Part shown: positions 34,866-43,606 of the stretch, in pieces | Layout of the letters: each line of letters opens with the position of its first letter | Numbering within the stretch: position 1 is the first letter of the stretch | Assembly: GCF_016583825.1 (NCBI RefSeq) | Contig: NZ_NRRV01000028.1 | Location: 1-64,000 of the forward strand | Source: Thiohalocapsa halophila | Lineage (GTDB): Bacteria > Pseudomonadota > Gammaproteobacteria > Chromatiales > Chromatiaceae | Direction of reading: 5' to 3' | Length of the DNA: 64,000 nucleotides | Notes under the pieces: generated by a model | Database searches by the model: none | Told to the model about the DNA's origin: nothing | What the model saw: the letters and a program-made list of their open reading frames with translations, nothing else | Made by a program: the position numbers and the translations under genes

Positions 34866-35639
34866 TCAGGCCGTAGCCTGGTCCTGCTCGTCGGCCAGGC
34901 GCTTCAGGCCTTCCTCGCGCCGGCGGCGGTAGGCCGCCACGCCCAGGGCGCCGAGGCCGAGCAGGGTGAGCAGCGGAGTGGCGGGGGCGGGCACGGCGGT
35001 ACCGGTATCGCCGACCTTGATGGCCGCACCGCTGTCGTCATAGGCCCATTCATAGACGCGAAAGCGTGTTCCCGCACCGCTGTTGAAGAGGTCGACTCTG
35101 GCCTTCGCCCAGCCGTACTGCGGGTCCGGCGTGCCCGCAGCGCCGCTGAACTGGAAGCCGAAGTAAGCAGTCGTGCTCTTGAAGTCCACGAAACCAGTAT
35201 CGAAGGAAGCCAGCAGATAGGGCCAGGACGTTGCAAAGGTCCCGGAGGCCGGACTCGGGCCCACCACGAAACCCTTGGGCAGCGCGTTGACAAGACCGTA
35301 GGACGCTGTGGTTGCCAGAGGCCCGGCTGCGACGGCGACGTTAGCGGTTGCGGTAGCGCTCCCGGCGCTCAACCACAGGGACAGCGTGCCGCCGGCGCCA
35401 TCTACATCCCACGTAAAGTAGGCAGTGTCGCTCTCCACCGAAAAAGTCGTGCCCGTGCTGTTGTGCACGATAGCCCCCAGCGCATCCCCGCCGGCAAAGG
35501 CCAGCCCGCCCGCGGCGGCGGTGCAGCCGAGCACCTCGGCGGTGGACGGGCGGACACGGCGGCGGGCGGCGCGCTCGGCATAGGTGGCGAGCTGGCTGTC
35601 GAGCAGGTCTTCGGTCGGCTGAGCGGTGCTGTGCTGCAT
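34866..35639 (-). CDS. PEP-CTERM-like sorted exported protein
   Basis: 257 aa from ATG 35,639, chosen because AGGGGG lies 4-5 nt upstream. The N-terminus has a hydrophobic export segment (EVLGCTAAAGGLAFAGGDALGAIV). The middle is a beta-rich Ser/Thr/Ala domain, and the C-terminus has a sorting signal: VPAPATPLLTLLGLGALGVA membrane segment followed by YRRRRE. This is the PEP-CTERM pattern (VPEPA variant), cleaved by exosortases in other bacteria; no exosortase is in the window. Two decayed copies of its 3' end are nearby (31,030; 37,020). Function unknown. Confidence 0.75.
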   Translation of the reverse strand: MQHSTAQPTEDLLDSQLATYAERAARRRVRPSTAEVLGCTAAAGGLAFAGGDALGAIVHNSTGTTFSVESDTAYFTWDVDGAGGTLSLWLSAGSATATANVAVAAGPLATTASYGLVNALPKGFVVGPSPASGTFATSWPYLLASFDTGFVDFKSTTAYFGFQFSGAAGTPDPQYGWAKARVDLFNSGAGTRFRVYEWAYDDSGAAIKVGDTGTAVPAPATPLLTLLGLGALGVAAYRRRREEGLKRLADEQDQATA

Positions 35640-35902
35640 GGGGTCCCCCTGGGGATGCGGTGTGGTCGGTTGCCGTCTCGGATTGGCGGCCCCGAGGCGG
35701 GCATGGTTGTAAACCTGGTCAGTATTCAGGGGCAACCCTTACACACAATTCATACCAACTCTTATCGCTTTTTTTCAGGGACTTGAGGCGCGCCCATCGC
35801 CTCTGCGCCGAGGCTCGGCACCGGGGTTGTAAAGTTTGCTTTACGCCTCGCTTAGGGGGCAGTGGCCCGAACCGCCGACGCAGCGCCCCCGGAGCGGGTG
35901 AT

Positions 35903-36082
35903 CTAGGCAATCATGCCCTTTTTCATCAATGCTTTATAGGCCTCCAGCGCATCCGCGGCGCGCTGTCGGAAGACTTTACAGCGGGGTGCGCCATCGGGCG
36001 GCAGACGAGGACAGGCCGGGGACCGCCCGTTGCTCGTCACGGCGCCCCCAACGGGCAAGTGTTCGCAAATCGTGCAGCGCAT
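35903..36082 (-). CDS. Doubtful small Cys-rich protein
   Basis: 59 aa. MRCTICEHLPVGG, then CPRLPPDGAPRCKVF and the helical end ADALEAYKALMKKGMIA. Four Cys could form a zinc or Fe-S site, and the C-terminal helix is not random-looking. There is no Shine-Dalgarno, so it may instead be a fragment. No family recognised. Confidence 0.3.
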   Translation of the reverse strand: MRCTICEHLPVGGAVTSNGRSPACPRLPPDGAPRCKVFRQRAADALEAYKALMKKGMIA

Positions 36083-36097
36083 CGCCGGTTGCCGGTT

Positions 36098-36127
36098 GTA
36101 GGGTGGGTCAAGCGAAGCGGACCCACC
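36098..36127. repeat. Dispersed palindrome (GTAGGGTGGG type)
   Basis: A 30-bp element beginning GTAGGGTGGGTCAAGCG and ending GGACCCACC. This palindromic unit is scattered through many beta- and gammaproteobacterial intergenic regions. A second, inverted copy is at 59,001-59,030. Confidence 0.7.
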
Positions 36128-36209
36128 AGAGGCCGGAACATTGACGCCTCCATTCAACGCGATACGGAATGCCTCCGAGCGGCGGAAGGTGGAGCCGCTC
36201 AGCGCTGCC

Positions 36210-36614
36210 CTAGCCTCGCCAACACCGAAATCCGGCCAGCTCAAAGTGCCGATCACAGGTGAAGGCGGTATCGATTCGATTGAGCCGCATCAACTGGAAC
36301 GAGATGCAGTCGGTAAAGCTGACGGACTGATCCGCGAAGCGCGCCATCCAGTCGATGGCGGCCATCTCGCAGTCGCGATCGGGCCGCAGGATGGTCAAGA
36401 CCGACGATGCATAGATGGCGCGGGCGCGCTCGACCGCGAAGGCGTAGCCGGCGCGGCGCCCAAGCAGCGTGAACAATTCATCCAGCACGAAATGGCTGGT
36501 GCAGCATTCCACCTCGGCTTGCGCCAAGGCCCGCCAGCCGGCAACGGCCTCGGCATGGTGCTGATCGCGGCTCAGGTGGCGCGCCAGGAAGGCCCCGGTA
36601 TCGATGAAGATCAC
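36210..36614 (-). CDS. PIN domain toxin (VapC-like)
   Basis: 134 aa, full length for VapC. Acidic active-site residues are in place: MIFIDTGAFLARHL (first Asp), SHFVLDELFTLLG (Glu), SFTDCISFQLM (Asp) and FTCDRHFE (Asp). These proteins are RNases that cut tRNA or rRNA when freed. It follows its antitoxin with a 4-bp overlap, the normal VapBC order. Confidence 0.87.
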   Translation of the reverse strand: MIFIDTGAFLARHLSRDQHHAEAVAGWRALAQAEVECCTSHFVLDELFTLLGRRAGYAFAVERARAIYASSVLTILRPDRDCEMAAIDWMARFADQSVSFTDCISFQLMRLNRIDTAFTCDRHFELAGFRCWRG

Positions 36615-36853
36615 GCCGCGGAGTCGTCGTAGAGCAACGCATCGTGACCCTCAGCGGCATCCTGGGGGCCGTCGTCCGCATGGACCGTCTGGTCGCCGAA
36701 CAAGGGGTCGTGCGAGCGTGCGACCGGCTGCTGTCGCAGGCGATATTCCAGAGACTCCCGCAGCAACTCGCCGAGCGAGATGCCGCGCTGGCAGGCATGG
36801 GCCTGGGCGGCGCGTTTGAGCGCCTCCGGCAACATCACGGTGGTTCTGTGCAT
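36611..36853 (-). CDS. Ribbon-helix-helix antitoxin (VapB-like)
   Basis: 80 aa from ATG 36,853 (MHRTTVMLPEALKRAAQAHA). A CopG/VapB-type ribbon-helix-helix: TTVMLPEALKRAAQAHACQRGISLGELLRESLE. The acidic C-terminal tail (HADDGPQDAAEGHD) is typical for toxin binding. The longer frame to 36,907 adds a segment without similarity. Likely autoregulates the pair. Confidence 0.82.
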   Translation of the reverse strand: MHRTTVMLPEALKRAAQAHACQRGISLGELLRESLEYRLRQQPVARSHDPLFGDQTVHADDGPQDAAEGHDALLYDDSAA

Positions 36854-37019
36854 GGATAGGTGCTCCGTGCCGAGTGATGGCGCCATACTAGCAAAGCCAT
36901 ACCGCACGCCGGGGTGCGTCCGACGCCCAGCGGCGACGCCAGTGCCGAGCGCCGTCTGGTTGAAGCCAGCGGACCCGGCGACGACGCCCTGGCTTCGCCG
37001 ACTTCAGTCGTCCTCCGCC

Positions 37020-37290
37020 ATTCAGGCCGGCTCGTCGGCCAAACGCTTCAGGCCCTCCTCCCGCCGGCGGCGGTAGGCCGACACGCCCATGGCGCCGAGG
37101 CCGAGCAGGGTCAGCAGCGGGGTGGCGGCGTAGGCACGGCGGCACCGATATCGCCGACCTTGATGGCCGCACCGCTGTCCTCTTAGGCCCACTCATGCAC
37201 GCGACAGCGTGCTCGCGCACCGTTGTTGCAGAGCTGGACTCTGGACTTCGCCCAGCCACAGCGCATGCCCGGCGTGCCATTGCCCTGCGC
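37020..37290 (-). pseudogene. Decayed copy of the PEP-CTERM-like gene 3' end
   Basis: The DNA matches the last 270 bp of the gene at 34,866-35,639 at roughly 80% by eye, including the RRRR-encoding end, the LLTLLGLGAMGV segment and the WAYDDSGAAIKVGD region. It carries an in-frame stop (the TTAGGCC stretch near 37,180) and a small deletion in the VPAP part. No start or upstream half is present. Confidence 0.75.
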
Positions 37291-37348
37291 CATCGGCCGG
37301 ATATCCCGCCGGGGCGCGGTACGTGTCGGCCAGCCTTGGCGCGGTGTC

Positions 37349-37409
37349 GCCGAGTACAACTCGGCGCCCCCAGAAGGGAGCAGCCCGGGGCCGCCGAGTT
37401 TCACTCGGC
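37349..37409. repeat. REP palindromes left of the RAYT gene
   Basis: Two REP cores: GCCGAGTACAACTCGGC (37,349-37,365, with the GCCCCCAG tail on its right) and GCCGAGTTTCACTCGGC (37,393-37,409). They are in opposite orientation, a REPIN-like pair, just beyond the 3' end of the transposase. Confidence 0.85.
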
Positions 37410-37427
37410 GATCCCCTCCGCTGCCGC

Positions 37428-37991
37428 TCAATCGCCCCGCGCCGCACTGCCGAAGGGCCAATCCTCCGCCCGCGCCGCCAGCCCCGCCTTGACCGGGTTC
37501 TGCGCAATGTAGCGGTGCACGGCGGCGAGGTGCCTGTCGTCTCTGATGTAGCGGTCGAAGTACTCGCGGTCCCAAAACTCGCCCGCCCGGTGGAGCAATT
37601 GGTTTGCCTCGCGGGCGGTGAAGGCCTTCCAGCTCTGGACGACCTTGGCCAGCGGATGATCCGGAAAGGTCTCGATGAGGACGTGCACGTGATTCGGCAT
37701 CACCACCCAGCTGAGCAGCCGGTAGCGCGTCCCATCGAAATGCAGCAGCGCCGCCTCCACCAGGCGCGCGACGTCCGGGCGCCGCAGCCAGCAGGCGCCG
37801 CGACCCTGGTCCAGATACTGCTCGATGCGCTTGCGCCGCGCCGCCTCGTCGCCGCGCGTCTCCGCGCGGATGCGCCCCAAAACCGCCGCCGGCAGCGAGT
37901 CCCCCAGCCGAAAGGTGATGAACTGCAACAGCCCCGGGCAATCCAGGTGCGGCAGATAGCCGCGGGAGTACCAGCCCTTCGGCTCACTCAT
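37428..37991 (-). CDS. REP-associated tyrosine transposase (RAYT, Y1/HUH)
   Basis: 187 aa from ATG 37,991 (MSEPKGWYSRGYLPHLD). The HUH motif is in VVMPNHVHVLIET, and the catalytic Tyr is in the FWDREYFDRYIRDDRHLAAVHRYIAQNP segment that marks RAYTs related to IS200/IS605 TnpA. RAYTs bind and cleave REP sequences and are thought to spread REPINs. It is framed on both sides by GCCGAG...CTCGGC palindromes, its probable substrates. Confidence 0.93.
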   Translation of the reverse strand: MSEPKGWYSRGYLPHLDCPGLLQFITFRLGDSLPAAVLGRIRAETRGDEAARRKRIEQYLDQGRGACWLRRPDVARLVEAALLHFDGTRYRLLSWVVMPNHVHVLIETFPDHPLAKVVQSWKAFTAREANQLLHRAGEFWDREYFDRYIRDDRHLAAVHRYIAQNPVKAGLAARAEDWPFGSAARGD

Positions 37992-38070
37992 GGCATCCTC
38001 CTCCAAGCCCAGTAACCACCCAGCGGCAGACACCCGACCAACCGCCGCCCCGACGCCGCCGCCTGGGGGC

Positions 38071-38307
38071 GCCGAGTTTCACTCGGCCCAACCCTGGGGG
38101 CGCCGAGTTTCACTCGGCAAACCCGCCGCGAGACGGCAAATGCCCCCAGCCCAAACAACTTTCACCGCCCCCGCAACGGGATACTGCACGCGCGTCGTCG
38201 CCAAGTGGAGCTCGGCGCCCCCAAGGTGGGCACGAGCCTGCCATGGGTGACCCCAGTTTGTACACAGGGTAGCAGGCTGTGCGTGGCGTCGCCGAGTGAA
38301 ACTCGGC
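38071..38307. repeat. REP palindromes right of the RAYT gene
   Basis: Four REP cores: GCCGAGTTTCACTCGGC at 38,071-38,087 and 38,102-38,118 (direct, each preceded by CTGGGGGC), a degenerate one at 38,200-38,216 and GCCGAGTGAAACTCGGC at 38,291-38,307 (both inverted, with the GCGCCCCC or GCGCTCCC tail on the right). The last lies 12 bp beyond the end of the restriction-modification gene. The stretch 37,992-38,318 holds no gene. Confidence 0.85.
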
Positions 38308-38318
38308 GCTCCCGGGGC

Positions 38319-41300
38319 TCAGGCGGCGTAGCGACCGGGCTCGGGCTGCTGGACCTGGCCGAGGGCTTCCAAGGTCTCCAGGAGCTCGGCGACCTGCTTG
38401 GTGCGGGCGCGCTTGAACTGGCGGGCAATGTGCTCGGCGTCGGCGGGGGCGGGCTGGTCCGCGAGCATGGCGCGCACGGCCTGGAACTGGGCGGGCAGAG
38501 TCTTGGGCCAGGGGGCCTTGGCGGCGGCGGCCGGCTCCACGGCGGCGACGGCGATCTCGGCGGCGGCCTGCTCGGTGCCGGCGCCGGTGGGGTTCTGGAA
38601 GTCGGGCCGGAGCCACGCGACCCGTCCGCGGGCCTCTTCGGCGGCGCGCTCGCGGTTCAGCGCGACTAGGCGGGTGAGCAGGTCCTCTTCCGCCGCGGCC
38701 TGCTCGGCGGGCTTGTCCGGCCAGGGCGTGGTGCCACCGGGGCGGCCCACCAGGGCCGGGGCGAGGTCGGCCCAACCGTAGGCGGCGAGCACGGCGGCGT
38801 CCAGCTCGTCGTGGAGCTGGGCGAGCACGGACACCAGGCCCTGGTCGTGGACCTTGCGCTCCTTGGGCGTCAGCGGCGGCTCGTCCGGCACGTGGGCGAT
38901 GCGGCGCAGGCGCTCCAGGAACGTTGTAGACGTTGGTCAGGGTGAGGTCGGGGTGCAGCGCCTGTTGGCGTTTGCGGTGCGTATCGATCTGTTCCGCGAG
39001 GTTTGCGATTGCGGATGCAGTACGGGGTACGGAGTACGAAATACGGGGCGCATCCGACCACTCCGGCGCCGCACTGGGCTCTGCGCTGAGGTGGCTGCGC
39101 GCGAGTTCAGCGGTGGAGTCGAGTCCATCGGTATCGGCATCGAAATCGACATCGAAATCGGCATCAACACGGCCGCTCGCTGCCACCGCTCGGTCTGGCG
39201 TGCCGGTGGCGTCCGCGGGCGGAACTGTTTCACGCAACGGGCGCGCTGCCGCAACATCAGCACCGCCTGCCTGCGAGTCAAGTCCATCCGGCGCGTCATG
39301 CCGCTGTAGGCTTTGGTTTGCGCCGTTGTTACGCTGCGCAGTATGCGAGTCATATGTTTCCACCGAGGTATCGGAATGCGGAAACGGAAACGGAAACGGC
39401 GCAAAACTCCGCGACTTCGAGTAAACAGAATCATTGCCTACCCCGAGCCATCCGCCTGTCCTCATAGCCCATAGACAGTGCGTCCTGGAAGAGATAATAC
39501 CAAGCGAAAATGCATCTTCCAGTGCTACGGTGACGATTTTCTGATCAGGCAATACATCGCTTTCGAGGAACTGAAAAAAGCGGTGTCTGGCAGTCATCAC
39601 TGTAGCAATGTAGCGCTTAAGACCTTTCAAGGATCGGCGCGTTTCCACTACCGGCTCTCCAAAGGTCCACCAATTTTGCCGATAGCTCTTGCGCGTGTTT
39701 TGGTCTCGCGCGGGCTTAACTCGGTGCAATATCCACTGATACACCTCCGGAAATTCGGATCGCACCGTACCAATGTCCAAGCCAAACAGATCGATGATCA
39801 GTACATTCCTGGGTGAATGCGTGAGATCTTTACCGTTCCGGTAGCGGCGAATGTACTTCTGTAGACCTTTAACACGGCCCAGACCCAAGTCTTTGGCTTC
39901 GGCATCGTTGATCACAAAACCCATTCCTATTGGCTGAACGCCGCGAAAACACAATGACGAGTTTGCTGCCAACGGAACAGTAGACGTCACATCAGCTCCC
40001 ACACTAAGGTCTGAAAAGATCATCGCCAGGCGCTTATCGAGAGTGACATCCAACCCCTCCCCACCCACCGACCGCTCCGCGACGACGGTGCGCAGCTCAC
40101 CGGGCTCGCTGCCGGGCTGGCCGACGGTCATGGCAATGCGCACCTGTGCGCCGTCGGCGCTGTCCACCCAGGGATGATCCGGAATGGCAAAGGCGAGCGA
40201 CAGCGGCTGCTTCTGTTCCATGTGGTGGGCGATGACCCGTCGGTTGAAGGTCTGGCGCAGGCTGTTGGTGGTGATGAGGCCGAAGCGCTGGATGTGGCCG
40301 GTGCGGGCGAGGCCGGCGGCCTTGTGCCACCAGTGCATGACGTAGTCGGCGGATTCGGGCACCTGCAGGTAGGCGCCGCGCAGGGCCTCGACATAGCCGT
40401 CGCCCAGGGCCCGGCGCATGGTGCTGGCGCCGATGAACGGCGGATTCCCCACCACAAAATCGGCCTCCGGCCACGCGGCCGGGCGCGGGTTGATGTAGCG
40501 CTCCACCGCCACCCGGGCGCCCTCGTCCGGCACGGGCTCGCCGGTGACGGGGTGGGGCTTGGTGGTGCGCCCGTCCCAGCGGGTGACGGGGCGGCCCTGG
40601 GCGTCGGTCTCGAAGGCGATGTCGTCCCAGGCGAGGACGGCGTCGCGGCATTGGATGTTGTGGGCGTCTTTGAGCAGGGGCTCGCGGGGCGGGGTCTTGG
40701 CGTAGGTGCGAAAGTGCCACTGGAGGTAGCCGATCCAGAGCACGGTCTCGGCGATGCGCGCGGCGCGGGGGTTGGTCTCCAGGCCCAGCATCTGCTCGGG
40801 GCTCACGGTGGCGCCCTCCAGCTCCAGGCCCTGCTGGGTGAAGCCGAGGTCGGCCTGGGCCTCCAGGACCTCGCCTTCCAGGCGTTTCAGGTGCTCAAGC
40901 GTCACATAGAGAAAATTGCCGCTGCCGCAGGCCGGGTCCAGCACGCGCAGGGTGCAGAGGCGGCGGTGGAAGGCGCGCACCTGCTCGATGGCCTGCGCGC
41001 GCTTGCCGTCCTGGTCCAGCCGGTAGGCGCTGGCCTGGACATTGGCCCATTCGGCGCGCAGGGGCTCGATGACGGTGGGCAGCACCAGGCGCTCCACATA
41101 GGCGCGCGGGGTGTAGTGGGCGCCGAGCTTGTGGCGCTCCACCGGGTCCAGGGCGCGCTCCAGCAGGGTGCCGAAGATGGCGGGCTCCACCTCCTTCCAG
41201 TCGGCGCGGGCGGCATCGATGAGGCCGTCGATCTGCGCCCGGGTCAGGGGCAGGGCCTCGGGCTCCGCGAACAGGCCGCCGTTGAAGTGCGGGATCGGCG

Positions 41301-42240
41301 CGCGCAGCACGCCGGAGAAGGCGCTGCCCGCATTCATGTCCGCCCAGAGCTGGCGCAGCAGGTGCGGCAGGTGGTCGGGGTCGTCGCGCATGTCCGCAAG
41401 CAGCTGGCTGAAGGCGCGCTCGGGCAGCAGGCCGACGTCTTCTGCGAACATGGTGAACAGGCAGCGCATCAGGAAGCCTGCCACCTGCTCCGGGTCGGTG
41501 CCGCGTGCCGGTTGTGGGCGGGGTGTCTCCGGCGTGGGGTCTTCCTGTGCGTCCGGTCGCGGCGGGGATGGCGCTCCTGCGGTCTCGAGGGACTTGGCGA
41601 GCCCGGCGAGCTTGGCGGAGATGGCGCGGGTGACCCGCGCGCTGCGCCGGGCGGGGTCCAGGGAGAGCGGGTCCAGCCAGATGGCACGCAGGCGCTCGCG
41701 GATCTCGGGCCGGCGCAAGTCTTGCAGATAGATCCGGTGCGAGAGCGCGTCCGGATAGGGGATGTAGTTGGCACCGGAGCGGGTGAAGTCGACGTAGACG
41801 CCGATGTGGCGGCCGACGTCGGTCACCAGCAGGAAGGGCGGGCGGCCCTCCTCCGGCGGCAGGGCGCGGGCGTAGCTGCTGCCCTGGGCGTGGGCCTTGA
41901 GCATGGCCGCGTCCCAGGCGGTGGACTGCATGCGCAGGCCCGACTGCTTGGACTCCAGCACGAAGCAGCTGCGACGGTAGCAGTCGATGCGCCCGATGCT
42001 CTGGCTACCGTCGGGTTGGTGGAAGGTGACGCGGCGCTCGAAGACATAGGCGTTCTGCGCCTGGTCCGCCTGCGCCGGGTTCGGCGGCGGCAGGCGGAGC
42101 AGAGCCGTGAGCTCGGTGACGAAGAGCTGGTAGTTGGCCAGCTCGGAGCCATCCGCCTGCTGCCAGCGGGCGATGAAGGCGTCTATAGTGTCCGGACCCG
42201 AGTCCGGGCTCACATTTGCGGCGGCGTCCTCTGGGGGCAT
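38319..42240 (-). pseudogene. Type IIL (MmeI-like) restriction-modification enzyme, frameshifted
   Basis: Fused nuclease-methyltransferase-specificity protein of about 1306 codons. N-terminal PD-ExK nuclease (Asp86, Glu96-x-Lys98 in IDCY...LESKQ), methyltransferase motif [11 protein letters not shown] (about residue 432) and motif IV VVGNPPF (about 597), then the target-recognition region and a C-terminal helical domain. One extra base near 38,918-38,924 shifts the frame after LTLTNVYNV; the correct ending ([20 protein letters not shown] to PEPGRYAA) continues in another frame to 38,319, and 3,922 bp minus one is exactly divisible by three. About 130 extra low-complexity residues (963-1090) interrupt the region before it. 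Confidence 0.85.
39018..39052. repeat. Heptamer repeat inside the restriction-modification gene
   Basis: Degenerate 7-bp units of the forms GGGGTAC, GGAGTAC and GAAATAC occur in tandem and are translated as RISYSVPRT in the coding frame. The same unit family opens the window at position 1. Just right of it (39,119-39,172) is a second low-complexity tract alternating GGCATCGAAATCGACATC, translated as Asp-rich residues. Confidence 0.75.
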
Positions 42241-42543
42241 AGCGTCTGGCCAAGGCGTGCAGGCAAGCCCCTAGCGTACACGAGCGGGCGCCACGCTTGC
42301 ATCCCGAGTGCGCCTTCGGCTCCCAGCCCCGGGGGACAGCGGGGGACGCTGCCTTTCAGTGGGGGCGTTGGTCAGATTGACGTCAAGCGGTGTTGACGCG
42401 GGTCAGCCGAGTCGCAGGCTGCGGCCAACGGCAGGGACCTTCGGGCTAGACTGCCGCTTCCGTTCGCGCGCCGCCGGCGACGGGCCTAGGTGCCCAGCGC
42501 GCCGTGCCGAGCCGCCCGCGTTCCACCGAATCGAGCACCGCGC
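42241..42543. other. Noncoding region upstream of bchG
   Basis: 303 bp between the divergent restriction-modification gene and bchG. It contains a perfect palindrome TTGACGTCAA (42,377-42,386) and a second TTGACG 16 bp further on, a possible operator/promoter area. No TGT-N12-ACA site was found here. Confidence 0.45.
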
Positions 42544-43467
42544 ATGACAGAGACGGCCTCCGAGCAAGCTATCCCCGCCCGCCCCCAGCCCAAGGCCATG
42601 CTGGAGGTGCTGCACCCCATCACCTGGTTCCCGCCCATGTGGGCCTTCACCTGCGGCGTGGTGTCCTCGGGTGTGGATGTGCTGGAGCATTGGGGCCTGC
42701 TCATCGCCGGCGTCATCCTCACCGGCCCGCTGGTGTGCGCCACCAGCCAGGTGGTCAACGACTGGTACGACCGGGACGTCGACGCCATCAACGAGCCGGG
42801 CCGGCCCATTCCCTCCGGGCGGCTGCCGGGGCTTTGGGGCTACAAGATGGCGGTGACGGGCACGGTGCTGTCGCTGATACTCGGGGCGGCCCTGGGTCTT
42901 TGGGTCTTCCTGGCCACCGTGGTCGGGCTGATCTTCGCCTGGATCTATTCGGCGCCGCCGCTGCGGCTCAAGAACAACGGCTGGCTCGGCAACGCCGCCG
43001 TTGGCTTCTCTTATGAAACTTTGGCCTGGATCACCGGCGCCGCGGTCATGCTGGGGGGCGCCATGCCGGACGAGCGCATCCTCTGGCTCGCCTTCCTCTA
43101 CGGCCTCGGCGCCCACGGCATCATGACCCTGAACGACTTCAAGGCCATCGAGGGCGACCGCCAGCTCGGCGTGCGCACCCTCCCGGTGCAGCTCGGCGTC
43201 AAGGCCGCGGCCTGGGTGGCCTGCGTGGTGATGATGACGCCGCAGTTCATCGTCGTGGGGCTGTTGTTCGCCTGGATCCAACCGGTACACGCCGCCGCCG
43301 TCGCCGGCCTGGTGATGGTGCAGGGGGTGCTGATGCTGCGCTTCCTGGAGAACCCGCTGAAGCGCGCGACCTGGCTCAGTGGACTCGGCGTGACGGTCTA
43401 CGTGACCGGCATGATGGTCAGTGCCTTCGCGGTGCGGGCGGCGGTTGCTGGCAATACACCTCTTTAA
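42544..43467 (+). CDS. bchG: Bacteriochlorophyll synthase BchG
   Basis: 307 aa from ATG 42,544 (MTETASEQ). UbiA-type membrane prenyltransferase that attaches geranylgeranyl or phytyl diphosphate to bacteriochlorophyllide. First Asp-rich motif NDWYDRDVDAINEPGRPIPSG (about residue 78), second NDFKAIEGDRQLGVRTLPVQ, with eight to nine membrane helices and the ChlG/BchG start MLEVLHPITWFPPMWAFTCG. Followed after a repeat hairpin by bchP. Confidence 0.95.
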   Translation: MTETASEQAIPARPQPKAMLEVLHPITWFPPMWAFTCGVVSSGVDVLEHWGLLIAGVILTGPLVCATSQVVNDWYDRDVDAINEPGRPIPSGRLPGLWGYKMAVTGTVLSLILGAALGLWVFLATVVGLIFAWIYSAPPLRLKNNGWLGNAAVGFSYETLAWITGAAVMLGGAMPDERILWLAFLYGLGAHGIMTLNDFKAIEGDRQLGVRTLPVQLGVKAAAWVACVVMMTPQFIVVGLLFAWIQPVHAAAVAGLVMVQGVLMLRFLENPLKRATWLSGLGVTVYVTGMMVSAFAVRAAVAGNTPL

Positions 43468-43469
43468 GG

Positions 43470-43553
43470 AAGGGCTGAGGGCTGAGGGCTGAGGGGCGCT
43501 CTCGGCGATCTTTCCGCCTCAGCCCTCAGCCCTCAGCCCTCAGCCCTCAGCCC
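43470..43553. repeat. Heptamer (AGGGCTG) array forming a long hairpin between bchG and bchP
   Basis: Four direct copies of AGGGCTG (43,470-43,495), a 21-bp loop, then five complementary CAGCCCT copies (43,517-43,553). Transcribed from bchG this would fold into a strong stem of 25 or more base pairs in the intercistronic mRNA. Confidence 0.85.
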
Positions 43554-43606
43554 TAGACACTTGAAGCCGCGAAGGTAACGGCCAAGACGAACATCAGGTG
43601 ACAGCT

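Larger units (their letters stand above)
35640..36209. other. Mostly noncoding stretch
   Basis: 570 bp between the PEP-CTERM-like gene and the second PIN toxin. It contains a dispersed GTAGGGTGGG palindrome (36,098-36,127) and a doubtful Cys-rich frame (35,903-36,082). Otherwise nothing supportable. Confidence 0.5.

Noticed and set aside
43470..43553. GGGCTGA array as a possible CRISPR or intrinsic terminator.
   Set aside because: It is a 7-bp microsatellite without spacers and without a T-run.
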